A stretch of 35,290 nucleotides of DNA from CAYFHQ01 sp964342805 (GTDB lineage Bacteria > Bacillota > Clostridia > Peptostreptococcales > Acidaminobacteraceae), in NCBI GenBank assembly GCA_964342805.1, contig CAYFHQ010000030.1, forward strand, positions 1-35,290, in the 5' to 3' direction. Both the position numbers and the translations under genes were made by a program. Positions 6,453 to 14,339 of the stretch are shown piece after piece. The number at the start of each line of letters is the position of its first letter. Position 1 is the first letter of the stretch. The notes below the pieces were generated by a model, which saw only the letters and a program-made list of their open reading frames with translations, was not told the DNA's origin and did no database searches.

Positions 6453-7826
6453 TTAGAATTTAATAACGCCAACTAAGTTTAGAATGACAATTAAGATCGC
6501 TATAGGAGCAACTACACGTGTTAGCCACAGGAAGATGTTGAACCACTTTGCAGACACAAGGCCACCATTTGTAACTTCGTCTTCCAGGTCCTTAGGCTGC
6601 ATACCCCAACCTACGAATAGGGCGATGAAGAAACCGCCAATTGGTAGCATGTGGTCGGACAGGGTGATCATCCAATCGAAGAAGCCAAGCGGCTCGCCGA
6701 TAACCCAAGGTAGTTTGAAACCAGACCATACACCATTGGTTAGGGACTCGATAGCACCTAGGATAGTGATGATACCAGTTGCTGTCCATGTAGCTTTTGC
6801 ACGGTTCATCTTTAGGTCTTCTGTGAAGTAAGCAACAACTACTTCCAGGATGGAAACGGAAGACGTTAGGGCTGCAACTGTTAGAAGAACGAAGAATAGA
6901 ATACCGAAGATATATCCACCAGGCATCTGGTTGAATACGTTAGGTAGCGTGATGAAAACAAGACCAGGACCCGCGCCAGGCTCGATGCCAAATGCGAATA
7001 CTGCTGGGAAGATAGCTAGGCCTGCAAGTAGGGCGATCGCTGTATCGGCGATGGTTACTTGAAGGGCTGTCTCACCAAGGTTTTCTTTCTTACCAATGTA
7101 AGAACCATACGTGATCATGGTACCCATACCTAGGGATAGCGAGAAGAATGCGTGACCTAGAGCGGACATGATCGCTTCGCCTGAAAGCTTGCTAAAGTCA
7201 GGTGCGAAGAGGAACTTTAGACCTTCGCTTGCGCCTGGAAGTGTGATGGCACGAACGTCAAGAATGATGATGATGACTAGAAGTAGTGGCATGAGGATCT
7301 TTGTATATCTCTCAATACCGTCTTTTACACCACCAAGGATAACGCCAGCAGTGATAATCATAAAGATTACCTGCCAGATGATCGGACGGATAGGATCAGA
7401 GATCATACCACCGAACATGGCGCCCAGCTGATCAGGTGTTTGACCTGAGAAGGCACCCATGATTGCACGGAATACATAATCCATTGTCCAGCCAGCAACT
7501 ACGCCGTAGAACGAAAGGATGATAAATGCCGCTGCAAATCCCAACCAACCAGTGAAGTACCAAGGCGTGTTCGGTCGAAGTTTCTTAAATGAACCGATAG
7601 CATTCGCCTGAGCACGACGACCAATCAAGAATTCGGATAGCATAACTGGCAAACCGATCAATGCAATACAAACCAGATAAACAAGAATGAATGCTGCACC
7701 ACCATATACCCCTGTGATGTAAGGGAATTTCCAGATGTTGCCTAGACCAATTGCAGATCCAGCTGCCGCTGCTATGATACCGAGTCTCGACGAAAAGCCG
7801 TCACGTTGAACGTTATTGTTCTCCAT
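6453..7826 (-). CDS. Neurotransmitter:sodium symporter family amino-acid transporter
   Basis: This is a LeuT/MhsT-type secondary transporter that couples sodium entry to uptake of an amino acid or related compound across the cytoplasmic membrane. The 457-residue protein begins with a short cytosolic N-terminus and the family-defining first helix GSAIGLGNIWKFPY (residues 23-36), whose broken centre holds sodium and substrate. Hydrophobic segments continue to the C-terminus, enough for about 11 helices, the number in many bacterial members. The substrate cannot be read from the sequence; bacterial relatives carry leucine, tryptophan, tyrosine and others. AAGGGGG lies nine bases before the ATG. 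It is a single-gene unit with its own promoter (7948-7976), a palindrome in the untranslated leader, and a terminator at 6396-6428. Confidence 0.93.
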   Translation of the reverse strand: MENNNVQRDGFSSRLGIIAAAAGSAIGLGNIWKFPYITGVYGGAAFILVYLVCIALIGLPVMLSEFLIGRRAQANAIGSFKKLRPNTPWYFTGWLGFAAAFIILSFYGVVAGWTMDYVFRAIMGAFSGQTPDQLGAMFGGMISDPIRPIIWQVIFMIITAGVILGGVKDGIERYTKILMPLLLVIIIILDVRAITLPGASEGLKFLFAPDFSKLSGEAIMSALGHAFFSLSLGMGTMITYGSYIGKKENLGETALQVTIADTAIALLAGLAIFPAVFAFGIEPGAGPGLVFITLPNVFNQMPGGYIFGILFFVLLTVAALTSSVSILEVVVAYFTEDLKMNRAKATWTATGIITILGAIESLTNGVWSGFKLPWVIGEPLGFFDWMITLSDHMLPIGGFFIALFVGWGMQPKDLEDEVTNGGLVSAKWFNIFLWLTRVVAPIAILIVILNLVGVIKF

Positions 7827-7891
7827 GAATTTTTCCCCCTTAAGAAAAATATATACTCAGATGGCCAACCCATCCGAATAGCCCCATTATG

Positions 7892-7932
7892 TGTGAAATG
7901 GCCTATTTGTTACACCCTCGTAACATTTCACA
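7892..7932 (-). repeat. Nested inverted repeat in the symporter 5' leader
   Basis: TGTGAAATG and CATTTCACA form a perfect 9-bp inverted repeat, with GTTAC/GTAAC nested inside around ACCCTC. It lies just downstream of the predicted start of transcription of the symporter gene. It could be an operator or an RNA hairpin; no ligand or regulator is recognised. Confidence 0.5.
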
Positions 7933-7947
7933 ACGATAATTTCGTCA

Positions 7948-7976
7948 ATGATAGCATAATTATGAACCGCTTACAA
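7948..7976 (-). promoter_or_regulatory. Promoter of the sodium symporter gene
   Basis: The minus strand shows TTGTAA, 17 bases, then TATCAT. The start would be near 7941, giving a leader of about 115 nt with the nested inverted repeat at its beginning. The rest of the 427-bp gap is AT-rich sequence, a short inverted repeat (8000-8024) and the terminator of the next gene. Confidence 0.5.
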
Positions 7977-7999
7977 CAGATTTATACATAAAATAAAAG

Positions 8000-8024
8000 T
8001 GATACACTTGTTAATAATGTATCA
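8000..8024. repeat. Short inverted repeat upstream of the symporter promoter
   Basis: TGATACA and TGTATCA are separated by 11 bases, about 25 bp upstream of the predicted -35 box. Size and place fit a binding site for a dimeric regulator, but nothing identifies one. Confidence 0.3.
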
Positions 8025-8187
8025 AAGTTCTGCTGTACCCCCGCAATTCAGTAATGAAAACGCTATCACTAACTTTTTTGTAACCCTTATTAAAATATTA
8101 GCATAAGGTGAATATTTTTTCAACATTGTTATGTTAATATTGCCAATTGTCTGAATACTATTCTTTTGCTTGTGTCATTTCTGAAAC

Positions 8188-8231
8188 AATTAAACACCCC
8201 TGGACCGCCACTAAATGACGATCCAAGGGTG
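8188..8231 (-). terminator. Terminator of the FAD-dependent dehydrogenase gene
   Basis: A 10-bp stem with one G-T pair (CACCCTTGGA with TCCAGGGGTG), with a second 5-bp stem nested inside (CGTCA/TGGCG), is followed by TTTAATTGTTTC on the minus strand. It lies 22 bp after the stop codon. Confidence 0.75.
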
Positions 8232-8253
8232 CTTGGTCTACTTCATATCAAAT

Positions 8254-9852
8254 TTAATCGGTTGGCTTGGCGTACTTGCCAATGAGCATTTCTGCACACT
8301 TCAACCCGTCAACCGCAGAGGACATAATGCCTCCAGCATACCCTGCCCCTTCTCCGCACGGGTAGAGGCCCGGGGAATTGGTGCTTTCCAAGGTCTCTTG
8401 GTCACGGAGAATGCGGATAGGTGAAGACGTTCGTGTTTCTATTCCTGTGAGGACGGCGTCTGGGCGGTCAAAGCCCTTTAGTTTACGACCCATCCCCACC
8501 AGGCCCTCAGCCAGGGCGTCACCAATAAAGTTAGGGAGGATGTCTCGCAGATTGCACCAGCTAATACCGGGCTGATAGGAAGGTGATATATCACCGGCTT
8601 GTGTGGTGGTCTGTCCCGCAAGAAAGTCCACCAGCAACTGGGCAGGTGCCTGGTAGTTTTCCCCGCCCGCTTGGTAGGCCTTTTGCTCTAGGTCTCTCTG
8701 GAAGTACATACCTGCCAGGGGGTGGGCATTGTCAAAGTCCTTGGGTTGAACAGAGACCAAGACTGCACTATTGGCATTGACCTGGTCACGGGCATGTTCA
8801 CTCATGCCATTGGTTACCACGCCTCCGATTTCAGAACTGGACGCGACCACCATGCCGCCGGGACACATGCAGAAAGTATAGACCCCGCGGTCGTCAGCGG
8901 TTTGGTAGGTCACCTGGTACTCTGCTGCCCCCAATCGGTCTGGCCGCTCGTCAGTTTTGTACTGGACCTGGTCGATCATGACCTGGGGATGCTCAATACG
9001 GACGCCCACAGCAAAGGGCTTGGCCGCAATGGCGATGTCTTGGTCATGGAGCATTTCAAAGGTGTCCCGGGCACTATGGCCAATGGCTAGGACAAGGGCT
9101 CCTGTTTCAAGAAGGGTCCCGTCCCCCAGGGTCACAGACTTGACCCCACCTTGGTCGTCCCGATTGATCCGGTCCACCCGGGTATTAAAGCGTACGTCCC
9201 CACCCAGGGAGATGATCTTTTCCCGGATGGTCACAACTGTCGGTTTGAGCAGGTCTGTTCCTACATGGGGCTTGTTCATGTACATGATTTCCTCAGGTGC
9301 TCCTGCGGCCACCAATTCCTCAAGGACCTTGCGACACCGAGGGTCCTTGATCCGTGTGGTCAGCTTGCCGTCAGAAAAAGCACCCGCTCCCCCTTCACCA
9401 AACTGGACATTGGACTCTGGATTCAGGGGGCCTCCCTGCCAAAAAGCATCCACAGACTGAGTACGCTCAGCAACAGCTTGCCCTCTGTCCAGGAGAATGG
9501 GCCGGTAGCCTTCTTGGGCCAAGAGCAGGGCTGCGAACAAACCTGCTGGTCCTGCCCCAATCACCACTGGCCGTCCCGTCAGGTTCTGGCTTCCATAGTT
9601 CGGTGGTTGATAGGTATAGTCCGGAGACTTACTTAACTGTTTATGCTTCCGGGGGAGCTTCTTCCCCTCCCTAGCAGTAAAGTCCACGGTATAGACAAAA
9701 CGCATTTTTCCCTTACGTCCATCAAATGACTCCCTAAAGATGCGGAAGTGCCCAATATCACTTTCAGCAATCCCCAACGTTCTGGCCACCTTGGTCTTGA
9801 GCTTTTCGATGGGTTCGTCCATGCCCAAGGACACTTGACTCATTCGGATCAT
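8254..9852 (-). CDS. FAD-dependent dehydrogenase (uncharacterised flavoprotein family)
   Basis: This is a 532-residue flavoprotein of the widespread bacterial family often named 'NAD(P)/FAD-dependent oxidoreductase' or 'FAD-dependent dehydrogenase'; its substrate is not established. An N-terminal domain of about 90 residues (MIRMSQVSLG to KSPDYTYQPP) precedes the dinucleotide-binding motif VVIGAGPAGLFAALLLA (residues 96-112) and the acidic strand end LLDRG. FGEGGAGAFSDGKL and the C-terminal YPCGEGAGYAGGIMSSAVDG segment are typical of the family and should touch FAD. No membrane segment or cysteine cluster was seen. The ATG at 9852 has AAAGGA seven bases upstream; an upstream in-frame start would add 18 atypical residues. 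The gene has its own terminator and no clear operon partner. Confidence 0.88.
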   Translation of the reverse strand: MIRMSQVSLGMDEPIEKLKTKVARTLGIAESDIGHFRIFRESFDGRKGKMRFVYTVDFTAREGKKLPRKHKQLSKSPDYTYQPPNYGSQNLTGRPVVIGAGPAGLFAALLLAQEGYRPILLDRGQAVAERTQSVDAFWQGGPLNPESNVQFGEGGAGAFSDGKLTTRIKDPRCRKVLEELVAAGAPEEIMYMNKPHVGTDLLKPTVVTIREKIISLGGDVRFNTRVDRINRDDQGGVKSVTLGDGTLLETGALVLAIGHSARDTFEMLHDQDIAIAAKPFAVGVRIEHPQVMIDQVQYKTDERPDRLGAAEYQVTYQTADDRGVYTFCMCPGGMVVASSSEIGGVVTNGMSEHARDQVNANSAVLVSVQPKDFDNAHPLAGMYFQRDLEQKAYQAGGENYQAPAQLLVDFLAGQTTTQAGDISPSYQPGISWCNLRDILPNFIGDALAEGLVGMGRKLKGFDRPDAVLTGIETRTSSPIRILRDQETLESTNSPGLYPCGEGAGYAGGIMSSAVDGLKCAEMLIGKYAKPTD

Positions 9853-9981
9853 GATATTTCCTTTCTTATATAAGAGCATGGCTGCCACGCCGGACACGGT
9901 TGCCATGCATACATTTCTAGTCAGGGTGGATCTACCACAGCTTCATAAAGCGGCAACTCATCCAAAATCCCTTGTTTGACA

Positions 9982-10024
9982 GAACAAAAGCCATAGCCTA
10001 CCCCTTAGGGATAAGCCATGGCTT
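9982..10024 (-). terminator. Terminator after ndk
   Basis: A 17-bp stem without mismatch (some G-T pairs) starts AAGCCATGGCTTATCCC on the minus strand, with loop TAA, and is followed by TTTGTTCTG. It ends the leftward group that closes with ndk. The rest of the 9853-10058 gap shows no gene and no convincing promoter. Confidence 0.88.
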
Positions 10025-10058
10025 AGTTAGTATATCGAATGTGTCCGGCAATTACAAG

Positions 10059-10463
10059 CTACTTGTCTGGAAACCAAATGGCTAGCTCCCGAGCTGCGTC
10101 TGCCGGGTCAGCTGACCCATGAACGGCATTGCGTTGAACGTCGGTACCGTACAAAAAGCGGATCGTCCCCGCATCTGCCTTGGCGGGATTGGTTCGTCCA
10201 TTGATTTGCCGAACCCGCTCAATGGCCTTCTCACCTGACAGGTGGATGGCTAGAACCTTGCCACTGGCCATGAAGTCTACCAGGCTAGGGTAGAAGGACC
10301 GACCTACGTGTTCTGCGTAGTGGCGTTCCAGGATTTCAGTAGTTGGTATTGTTACATAACAGTTTTGGATTTTGAGACCGTTATCTTCATATAAAGAAAG
10401 AATGCGGCCCACAAGACCCTTTTCAAATGCGTCCGGCTTTATGAGTACCAAAGTATGTTCCAT
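10059..10463 (-). CDS. ndk: Nucleoside diphosphate kinase
   Basis: Ndk moves the terminal phosphate of a nucleoside triphosphate to any nucleoside diphosphate through a phospho-histidine, supplying UTP, CTP and dNTPs. The 134-residue protein starts LVLIKPDAFEKGLVGRI, carries the P-site residues around KRVRQINGRTNP-type sequence (ERVRQINGRTNPAKA) and ends with the active-site segment RNAVHGSADPADAARE, where H115 is the phosphorylated histidine. It is slightly short but complete. GGGGGAG lies just upstream of the ATG. It follows the small membrane-protein gene by about 27 bp and ends with a strong terminator, so it is probably the last gene of the leftward unit beginning at the GH18 gene or earlier. 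Confidence 0.96.
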   Translation of the reverse strand: MEHTLVLIKPDAFEKGLVGRILSLYEDNGLKIQNCYVTIPTTEILERHYAEHVGRSFYPSLVDFMASGKVLAIHLSGEKAIERVRQINGRTNPAKADAGTIRFLYGTDVQRNAVHGSADPADAARELAIWFPDK

Positions 10464-10490
10464 ATGCTCCCCCTTCTCGGGCGGGGTGGA

Positions 10491-10718
10491 TTATTCTTCT
10501 GTCTTTGGCTCTTGGGGGGGTTCCTCTTCCAATTTCCGAAGGACGTCTTTCCACTCGACCATGCCCAAATCTTTCGCGCGTTGTATGATATCGGCGTCGG
10601 ACATGGGTTCAGGGGTATAGCGCTGGATGGTCAGATCCATAATGCCATAGACAATGAGGATCATGCCGACGACCATGAGTAGCCCATAGTTTCTGAGCTT
10701 TTTTGTGTTTACATTCAT
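10491..10718 (-). CDS. Small single-pass membrane protein, unknown function
   Basis: This 75-residue protein has a basic start (MNVNTKKLRN), one membrane segment (about residues 11-28, YGLLMVVGMILIVYGIMD) and an acidic tail ending in PPQEPKTEE. The segment MSDADIIQRAKDLGMVEW after the membrane helix resembles the short helix-turn unit seen in small Firmicutes proteins annotated as MltG-like, but this is only a resemblance and no function is claimed. The chosen ATG has AAAGGAG about 12 bases upstream, a little far; an in-frame upstream extension would overlap the GH18 gene. It lies between the GH18 glycosidase and ndk with short gaps, so cotranscription is likely. Confidence 0.6.
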   Translation of the reverse strand: MNVNTKKLRNYGLLMVVGMILIVYGIMDLTIQRYTPEPMSDADIIQRAKDLGMVEWKDVLRKLEEEPPQEPKTEE

Positions 10719-10746
10719 AGTACCCGCATTCTCCTTTCCCTTATCA

Positions 10747-12396
10747 TTATTTTTCCATGACCTCATAGAGGACGTCCCAGATGTCAGGGGTTTCAAAGCC
10801 CCTTCTCCAGGCGGCAATCCCCGCCAGGTCTAGGTCCTTGTAGAGGCTGGCCTTGGCTTCAATGGACCGGGCTTCTTCAAACCAGATCTTCTTCAGTGTA
10901 CCATCTTCAATCCAGCCCGCATAGTACTGCTTGGCGGTGTCGTCCCAAATGAGATTGAGATTCTTCTCCTGGATGATTTCCTGGGCTCTTTCCATGCCGA
11001 AGGCTGCAGACTTGACACTCATGGTGTTGACCTTGGTGTCTGAAGGGGTTTCCTTCCACATGCGCATGTAGAAGGGGACACCCATGAGCATTTTTTCCTT
11101 GGGTACGATCTCAGCAATCTGCTCCAGGTGCTTTTTCATCCAGTTGTAGGAGGAAACGGACCCGCTGGTTGGACTGGACGCCCAATGCTCGTCGTAGGTC
11201 ATGATGGCCAAATAGTCAACCACATGGCCCAGGGCTGCCCGGTCAAAGGACTTGGACCAGTTGTCTGATCCCCCCATGACGGTTACGTCCATGGACACAA
11301 TGACTCCCTTTTGTCGTAATACTGCTGATAGCTCAGCAACAAACTGGGTCAGGGCGTCCTTGTCGTCCTTGTAGACGTTCTCGAAATCAATGTTGATCCC
11401 TTCAAAGCCATAGGTGTCCACTTCCTGAACAATTGATTTGATAAAGTTCTTCCTTGCCCCGGTGTTATAGAGGAAGGCTCGTGTCCGGTCGATGTCAAAA
11501 TCATTGCTGACCAGGGCCCATACCTGGTAGCCTCTCTCCCGTGCCCAGTCCCTATAGGTTTGGTTGGCCTTAGAGGAGATATTGCCCTGGTCGTCCTTGA
11601 GGGCATACCAGGTGGGGGAAACCACATTTACCCCCTTGAGCTGGGGGATGTTCTTGGCGTTCTTGGCCGTTGCGTAGATGTCCCATGTCAGGAGAATAGG
11701 TTCCTCCATGGGCACTTCAACAGGCCGGGGCTGGCCATTGAGTTGGGCTTCTGTCAGCTTGTCACTGTCCACCCAGCCCAGTTCATAGGCAGTTGTTAAA
11801 ACCTGTACCCGGTTTTCCTTTACCTGGCCCTTGATCAGCTTGGTCTCTGGACTCAGGTCTGCCAGCTTCATGAGCAAGCTTTCCGGTTGCGGGTAGAGGG
11901 TGACCTCCCCCTTGGCTTCTGTTAAATAGTAAGGCTCCTTGTTGTGCTTGAGAAAGATGGTTTGCTGGTCTTCGTTCACAGCTTGAACCAAGTTCAACCG
12001 CTGGCCGTAGGCCTCTAGGGGAATCATGGTCATGCCGTCTACCACCTTGGGTGCTCCATAAGTAATGCCACCACCAAAGTCGCTGGCCGTTTGATAGGCC
12101 ATGTCAATACGAATAAGGTGGTCTCTAGTCGCTATGGAGACAATGTCTGCGTCCTGGTCATAGGTGCCATAAATATGGTAGGTCCGCAGTATATTCAAGG
12201 GGGCATACCCTTCTTTTAATGCATTGAATTGGTCGCTGGTTACCGGATATACGTGGAGTCCATCGGCCGTAGCCAAGACCACCTGTGATTCACTATTTGT
12301 CACGGTCTCTACCTTGGGTGCCTTGGGCAGGGTATACCATAGACCACCTGCTACAAGAGCCAAAAGTAGGAGGACCAGTAAAATTCCCTTTTTCAT
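10747..12396 (-). CDS. Membrane-anchored GH18 glycoside hydrolase (SleL/YaaH-like)
   Basis: This is a predicted extracytoplasmic glycosidase of family GH18, probably acting on peptidoglycan or another N-acetylglucosamine polymer. The 549-residue protein starts with a signal anchor (KKGILLVLLLLALVAGGLWY). Residues about 100-150 resemble the copper-amine-oxidase N-terminal stalk domain common in clostridial exoproteins (VDGMTMIPLEAYGQRLN). Residues 183-215 look like a small SH3-type fold, and the GH18 barrel fills about 235-549. The catalytic stretch is FEGINIDFEN: E339 is the acid/base and D337 its partner, while the first aspartates of the usual DxxDxDxE are replaced by E and N, as in the spore-cortex enzymes SleL/YaaH. 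AIMTYDEHW (397-405) is the conserved second motif. The ATG at 12396 has AGGAGA six bases upstream. The gap upstream contains the DnaA-box array. Confidence 0.85.
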   Translation of the reverse strand: MKKGILLVLLLLALVAGGLWYTLPKAPKVETVTNSESQVVLATADGLHVYPVTSDQFNALKEGYAPLNILRTYHIYGTYDQDADIVSIATRDHLIRIDMAYQTASDFGGGITYGAPKVVDGMTMIPLEAYGQRLNLVQAVNEDQQTIFLKHNKEPYYLTEAKGEVTLYPQPESLLMKLADLSPETKLIKGQVKENRVQVLTTAYELGWVDSDKLTEAQLNGQPRPVEVPMEEPILLTWDIYATAKNAKNIPQLKGVNVVSPTWYALKDDQGNISSKANQTYRDWARERGYQVWALVSNDFDIDRTRAFLYNTGARKNFIKSIVQEVDTYGFEGINIDFENVYKDDKDALTQFVAELSAVLRQKGVIVSMDVTVMGGSDNWSKSFDRAALGHVVDYLAIMTYDEHWASSPTSGSVSSYNWMKKHLEQIAEIVPKEKMLMGVPFYMRMWKETPSDTKVNTMSVKSAAFGMERAQEIIQEKNLNLIWDDTAKQYYAGWIEDGTLKKIWFEEARSIEAKASLYKDLDLAGIAAWRRGFETPDIWDVLYEVMEK

Positions 12397-12427
12397 GTAT
12401 TCTCCTGTCTTGTGGATCATTTATGAA

Positions 12428-12595
12428 ATGTCCACAGGTCGTCCAGTGCTTTTACACAGTATGCACTGGGATATCCACAGCTTATTCCCTTTTGATACAC
12501 AAAAACAGTGGATATCTGTTAATATCTCCATTAGGTCTTAGGTCTTGTACACAGCACCAACCAATTATCCAGTCCTTATACACAAGTTATCCACA
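12428..12595 (+). other. Phased cluster of DnaA-box-like 9-mers
   Basis: Seven sites fit or nearly fit TTATNCACA, all in one orientation: ATGTCCACA (12428), TTTTACACA (12450), ATATCCACA (12471), TGATACACA (12493), TTGTACACA (12545), TTATACACA (12576) and TTATCCACA (12587). A weaker TTATCCAGT is at 12565. Start-to-start distances are 22, 21, 22, 52, 20, 11 and 11, all close to whole helical turns, so the sites face one side of the DNA. The two perfect boxes are at the right end, next to an AT-rich stretch. A 7-bp inverted repeat (CCAGTGC/GCACTGG, 12443-12469) encloses the second site. No dnaA, dnaN or rpmH is near, so a DnaA-titration or DnaA-regulated site is likelier than the main origin. 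Confidence 0.7.
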
Positions 12596-12602
12596 AAAAT
12601 TG

Positions 12603-14006
12603 TTAATAATGTCGGACAACTTTGAATCGTTCAATCGTATAGTCTTCATTTTCTTCAATGCCTGCCTTGTTGAGGGCAATGGTCACTTGCTCATAGGCAG
12701 TATCGATCCCGTCAAGGTCGGGTAGTAGGAGTCCCCTTCGGTAGTCCTTGGTCACAATGACCCCATAGTTTTGTGGGTCCAGCTGGTCCATGGCCCCCAC
12801 TGGTTCAGGATCTCCTAAAACATCCACGGTAATGGTCAGGTCGTCCAGCTCGTCTTCTTCGATTTCTGGGAAACGGGGATCACCGGTTGCTGCCTTGATG
12901 GCATTGGCAATGATTTCTTCACCTAGGTTGATCTCCGTTCCTGAAATGGTGCCCATACAACCCCTCAGGCCTCCACCGGTCTTAATGGAAACAAAGGTTC
13001 CCGCCCGCTGGGTTCTAAGGTCGTCGGGCCCCAGGTCGGGGACTTCAATTTTCTTCTGGTCTTTCACAAAGGCTTCTATGGCCCTGCGAGCCAACTGGAC
13101 ATATAGGTCTTCCTGGGCTCTTTGGTCTTGCAACCTCTTAACCTTCATTTCTTGGATGCGGTGCAAACGGACTTGGTTGGCGTCCGCTTGTGGGTTTGTG
13201 AACCCGACTACGCCGTAGCCCACGCCAAATGGGCCTTCGTAGCTATGTTGTCGAATGTCCACTTGGTAGCCGTCAAGGGTACCCAGGAGGACGTCGATGG
13301 ACCGCTTGCCACACTCTCCAGCATTTTTGCAAAGGCCTTCGTTCATTTCAATGACCTCTTCAAACCGCCCCTCTTGAAGGAGACTGAGTATTTGACGGTC
13401 AAACTTGTCACCGTCTGGGTGGAAGGTATAGGGGCCGTCGTCTTTTAAGCGGTGGGATAGGTCTCCACTGGCAATCACCACAGCCTTACGGCCGACTTGT
13501 GTAATGGACTCCTTAATGACCATGCCTAAGCGGTAGAGCTCGTCGGATGATAAAAAACCATAGCTAATACACACAACCTTGTAGTCCCGGTAGACTTGGT
13601 CAATAAAGTAGAGGGGGACTTGGACCCCATGGTCCAGGTCACGGCTTAAGGAAAACCGCTGGACGAGGGAGTCGTCAATCCGGGTCACGGGAATGTTTTT
13701 TTCAAAGCAGGTGAAGATCAGTTCATCTAAGAGTTCTTCGTCATTTTCTTTTTCCAGGGTCAGCTCTGGATGGTTAAAGGCCCCCAGGTGTCCCTTTAAA
13801 CTCGGGTCTGAATAAAGGGCCATGGCGTCGGTAAAGCTGGGCCCGTGGGGGGTGATCACAATTATGGTTTCCGGCTCTAGGTCTTTTATTTGACTGGCCA
13901 CTTCTTCCATGGCCTTGATGGTGTCCTGGGCATCGTAGGCCCTGTCGCCACCAACCTCCGGAATAATGATGGGGGGGTGAGGCAATAGATAACCGGCTTG
14001 AATCAT
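12603..14006 (-). CDS. amrA: Fused MEMO (LigB-like) and AMMECR1 protein, AmmeMemoRadiSam system protein A
   Basis: This 467-residue protein joins two domains of the AmmeMemoRadiSam system, whose biochemical role is not established. Residues 1-275 are a LigB/MEMO domain related to extradiol dioxygenases: HPPIIIPEVGG at the start (H10), ITPHGP (H54), LDHGVQVPL (H126) and ASGDLSHRL (H185) are candidate metal or active-site residues. Residues about 295-467 are an AMMECR1 domain with its hallmark LRGCMGT (347-353) and GDPRFP. The third partner, a radical SAM protein, is often adjacent but is absent from this window. AGGAGG precedes the ATG. The gene follows the MazG-like gene by 9 bp, so the two are cotranscribed; the DnaA-box array lies after it. 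Confidence 0.88.
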   Translation of the reverse strand: MIQAGYLLPHPPIIIPEVGGDRAYDAQDTIKAMEEVASQIKDLEPETIIVITPHGPSFTDAMALYSDPSLKGHLGAFNHPELTLEKENDEELLDELIFTCFEKNIPVTRIDDSLVQRFSLSRDLDHGVQVPLYFIDQVYRDYKVVCISYGFLSSDELYRLGMVIKESITQVGRKAVVIASGDLSHRLKDDGPYTFHPDGDKFDRQILSLLQEGRFEEVIEMNEGLCKNAGECGKRSIDVLLGTLDGYQVDIRQHSYEGPFGVGYGVVGFTNPQADANQVRLHRIQEMKVKRLQDQRAQEDLYVQLARRAIEAFVKDQKKIEVPDLGPDDLRTQRAGTFVSIKTGGGLRGCMGTISGTEINLGEEIIANAIKAATGDPRFPEIEEDELDDLTITVDVLGDPEPVGAMDQLDPQNYGVIVTKDYRRGLLLPDLDGIDTAYEQVTIALNKAGIEENEDYTIERFKVVRHY

Positions 14007-14015
14007 AGAAACCTC

Positions 14016-14339
14016 CTAATCGGCCTTGATATAGCCTTTATGGATCAGTTTGTCGATATGCTCTCCGACTTTTTCTTCAATATTAATACCATACTGCTCT
14101 TCCAGAACAAACATCATGGACACGGCCACCTGGGCAACGTCCAAGAGTTCACTTGAAATATGCTCTGCAGCTTCTTTTTCTTCCAGGCGATCACTTTCGC
14201 CGTTTAGGCCACGGAATTTGCCAATGACCTGGGCCAGTTCCCCTGCTTCCTCCATGAGTTTGAGGCAGGTGGACTCTAGGCCGGGCTTTAGGTTGTTTAG
14301 TTTGGGTAGACTGATTTCTTTATAGATGGTCTGATTCAT
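14016..14339 (-). CDS. MazG-like nucleotide pyrophosphohydrolase
   Basis: This 107-residue all-helical protein belongs to the MazG/all-alpha NTP pyrophosphatase superfamily, which hydrolyses (often non-canonical) nucleoside triphosphates to monophosphates. The metal-binding pattern is visible as EEAGE (E30, E31, E34) and, after about 30 residues, ELLD (E64, D67), with the intervening FRGLNGESD loop. It is a short single-domain version, half of the duplicated E. coli MazG. The ATG at 14339 has GGGGG six bases upstream; an in-frame ATG 36 bases earlier lacks one. It is the first gene of the unit continuing with the MEMO/AMMECR1 gene and has a leader of nearly 200 nt. Its actual substrate is unknown. 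Confidence 0.8.
   Translation of the reverse strand: MNQTIYKEISLPKLNNLKPGLESTCLKLMEEAGELAQVIGKFRGLNGESDRLEEKEAAEHISSELLDVAQVAVSMMFVLEEQYGINIEEKVGEHIDKLIHKGYIKAD

Noticed and set aside
12397..12602. Chromosomal origin (oriC) at the DnaA-box array
   Set aside because: No dnaA, dnaN, rpmH or gyrB is near and no clear unwinding region was shown, so I call a DnaA-box cluster only.
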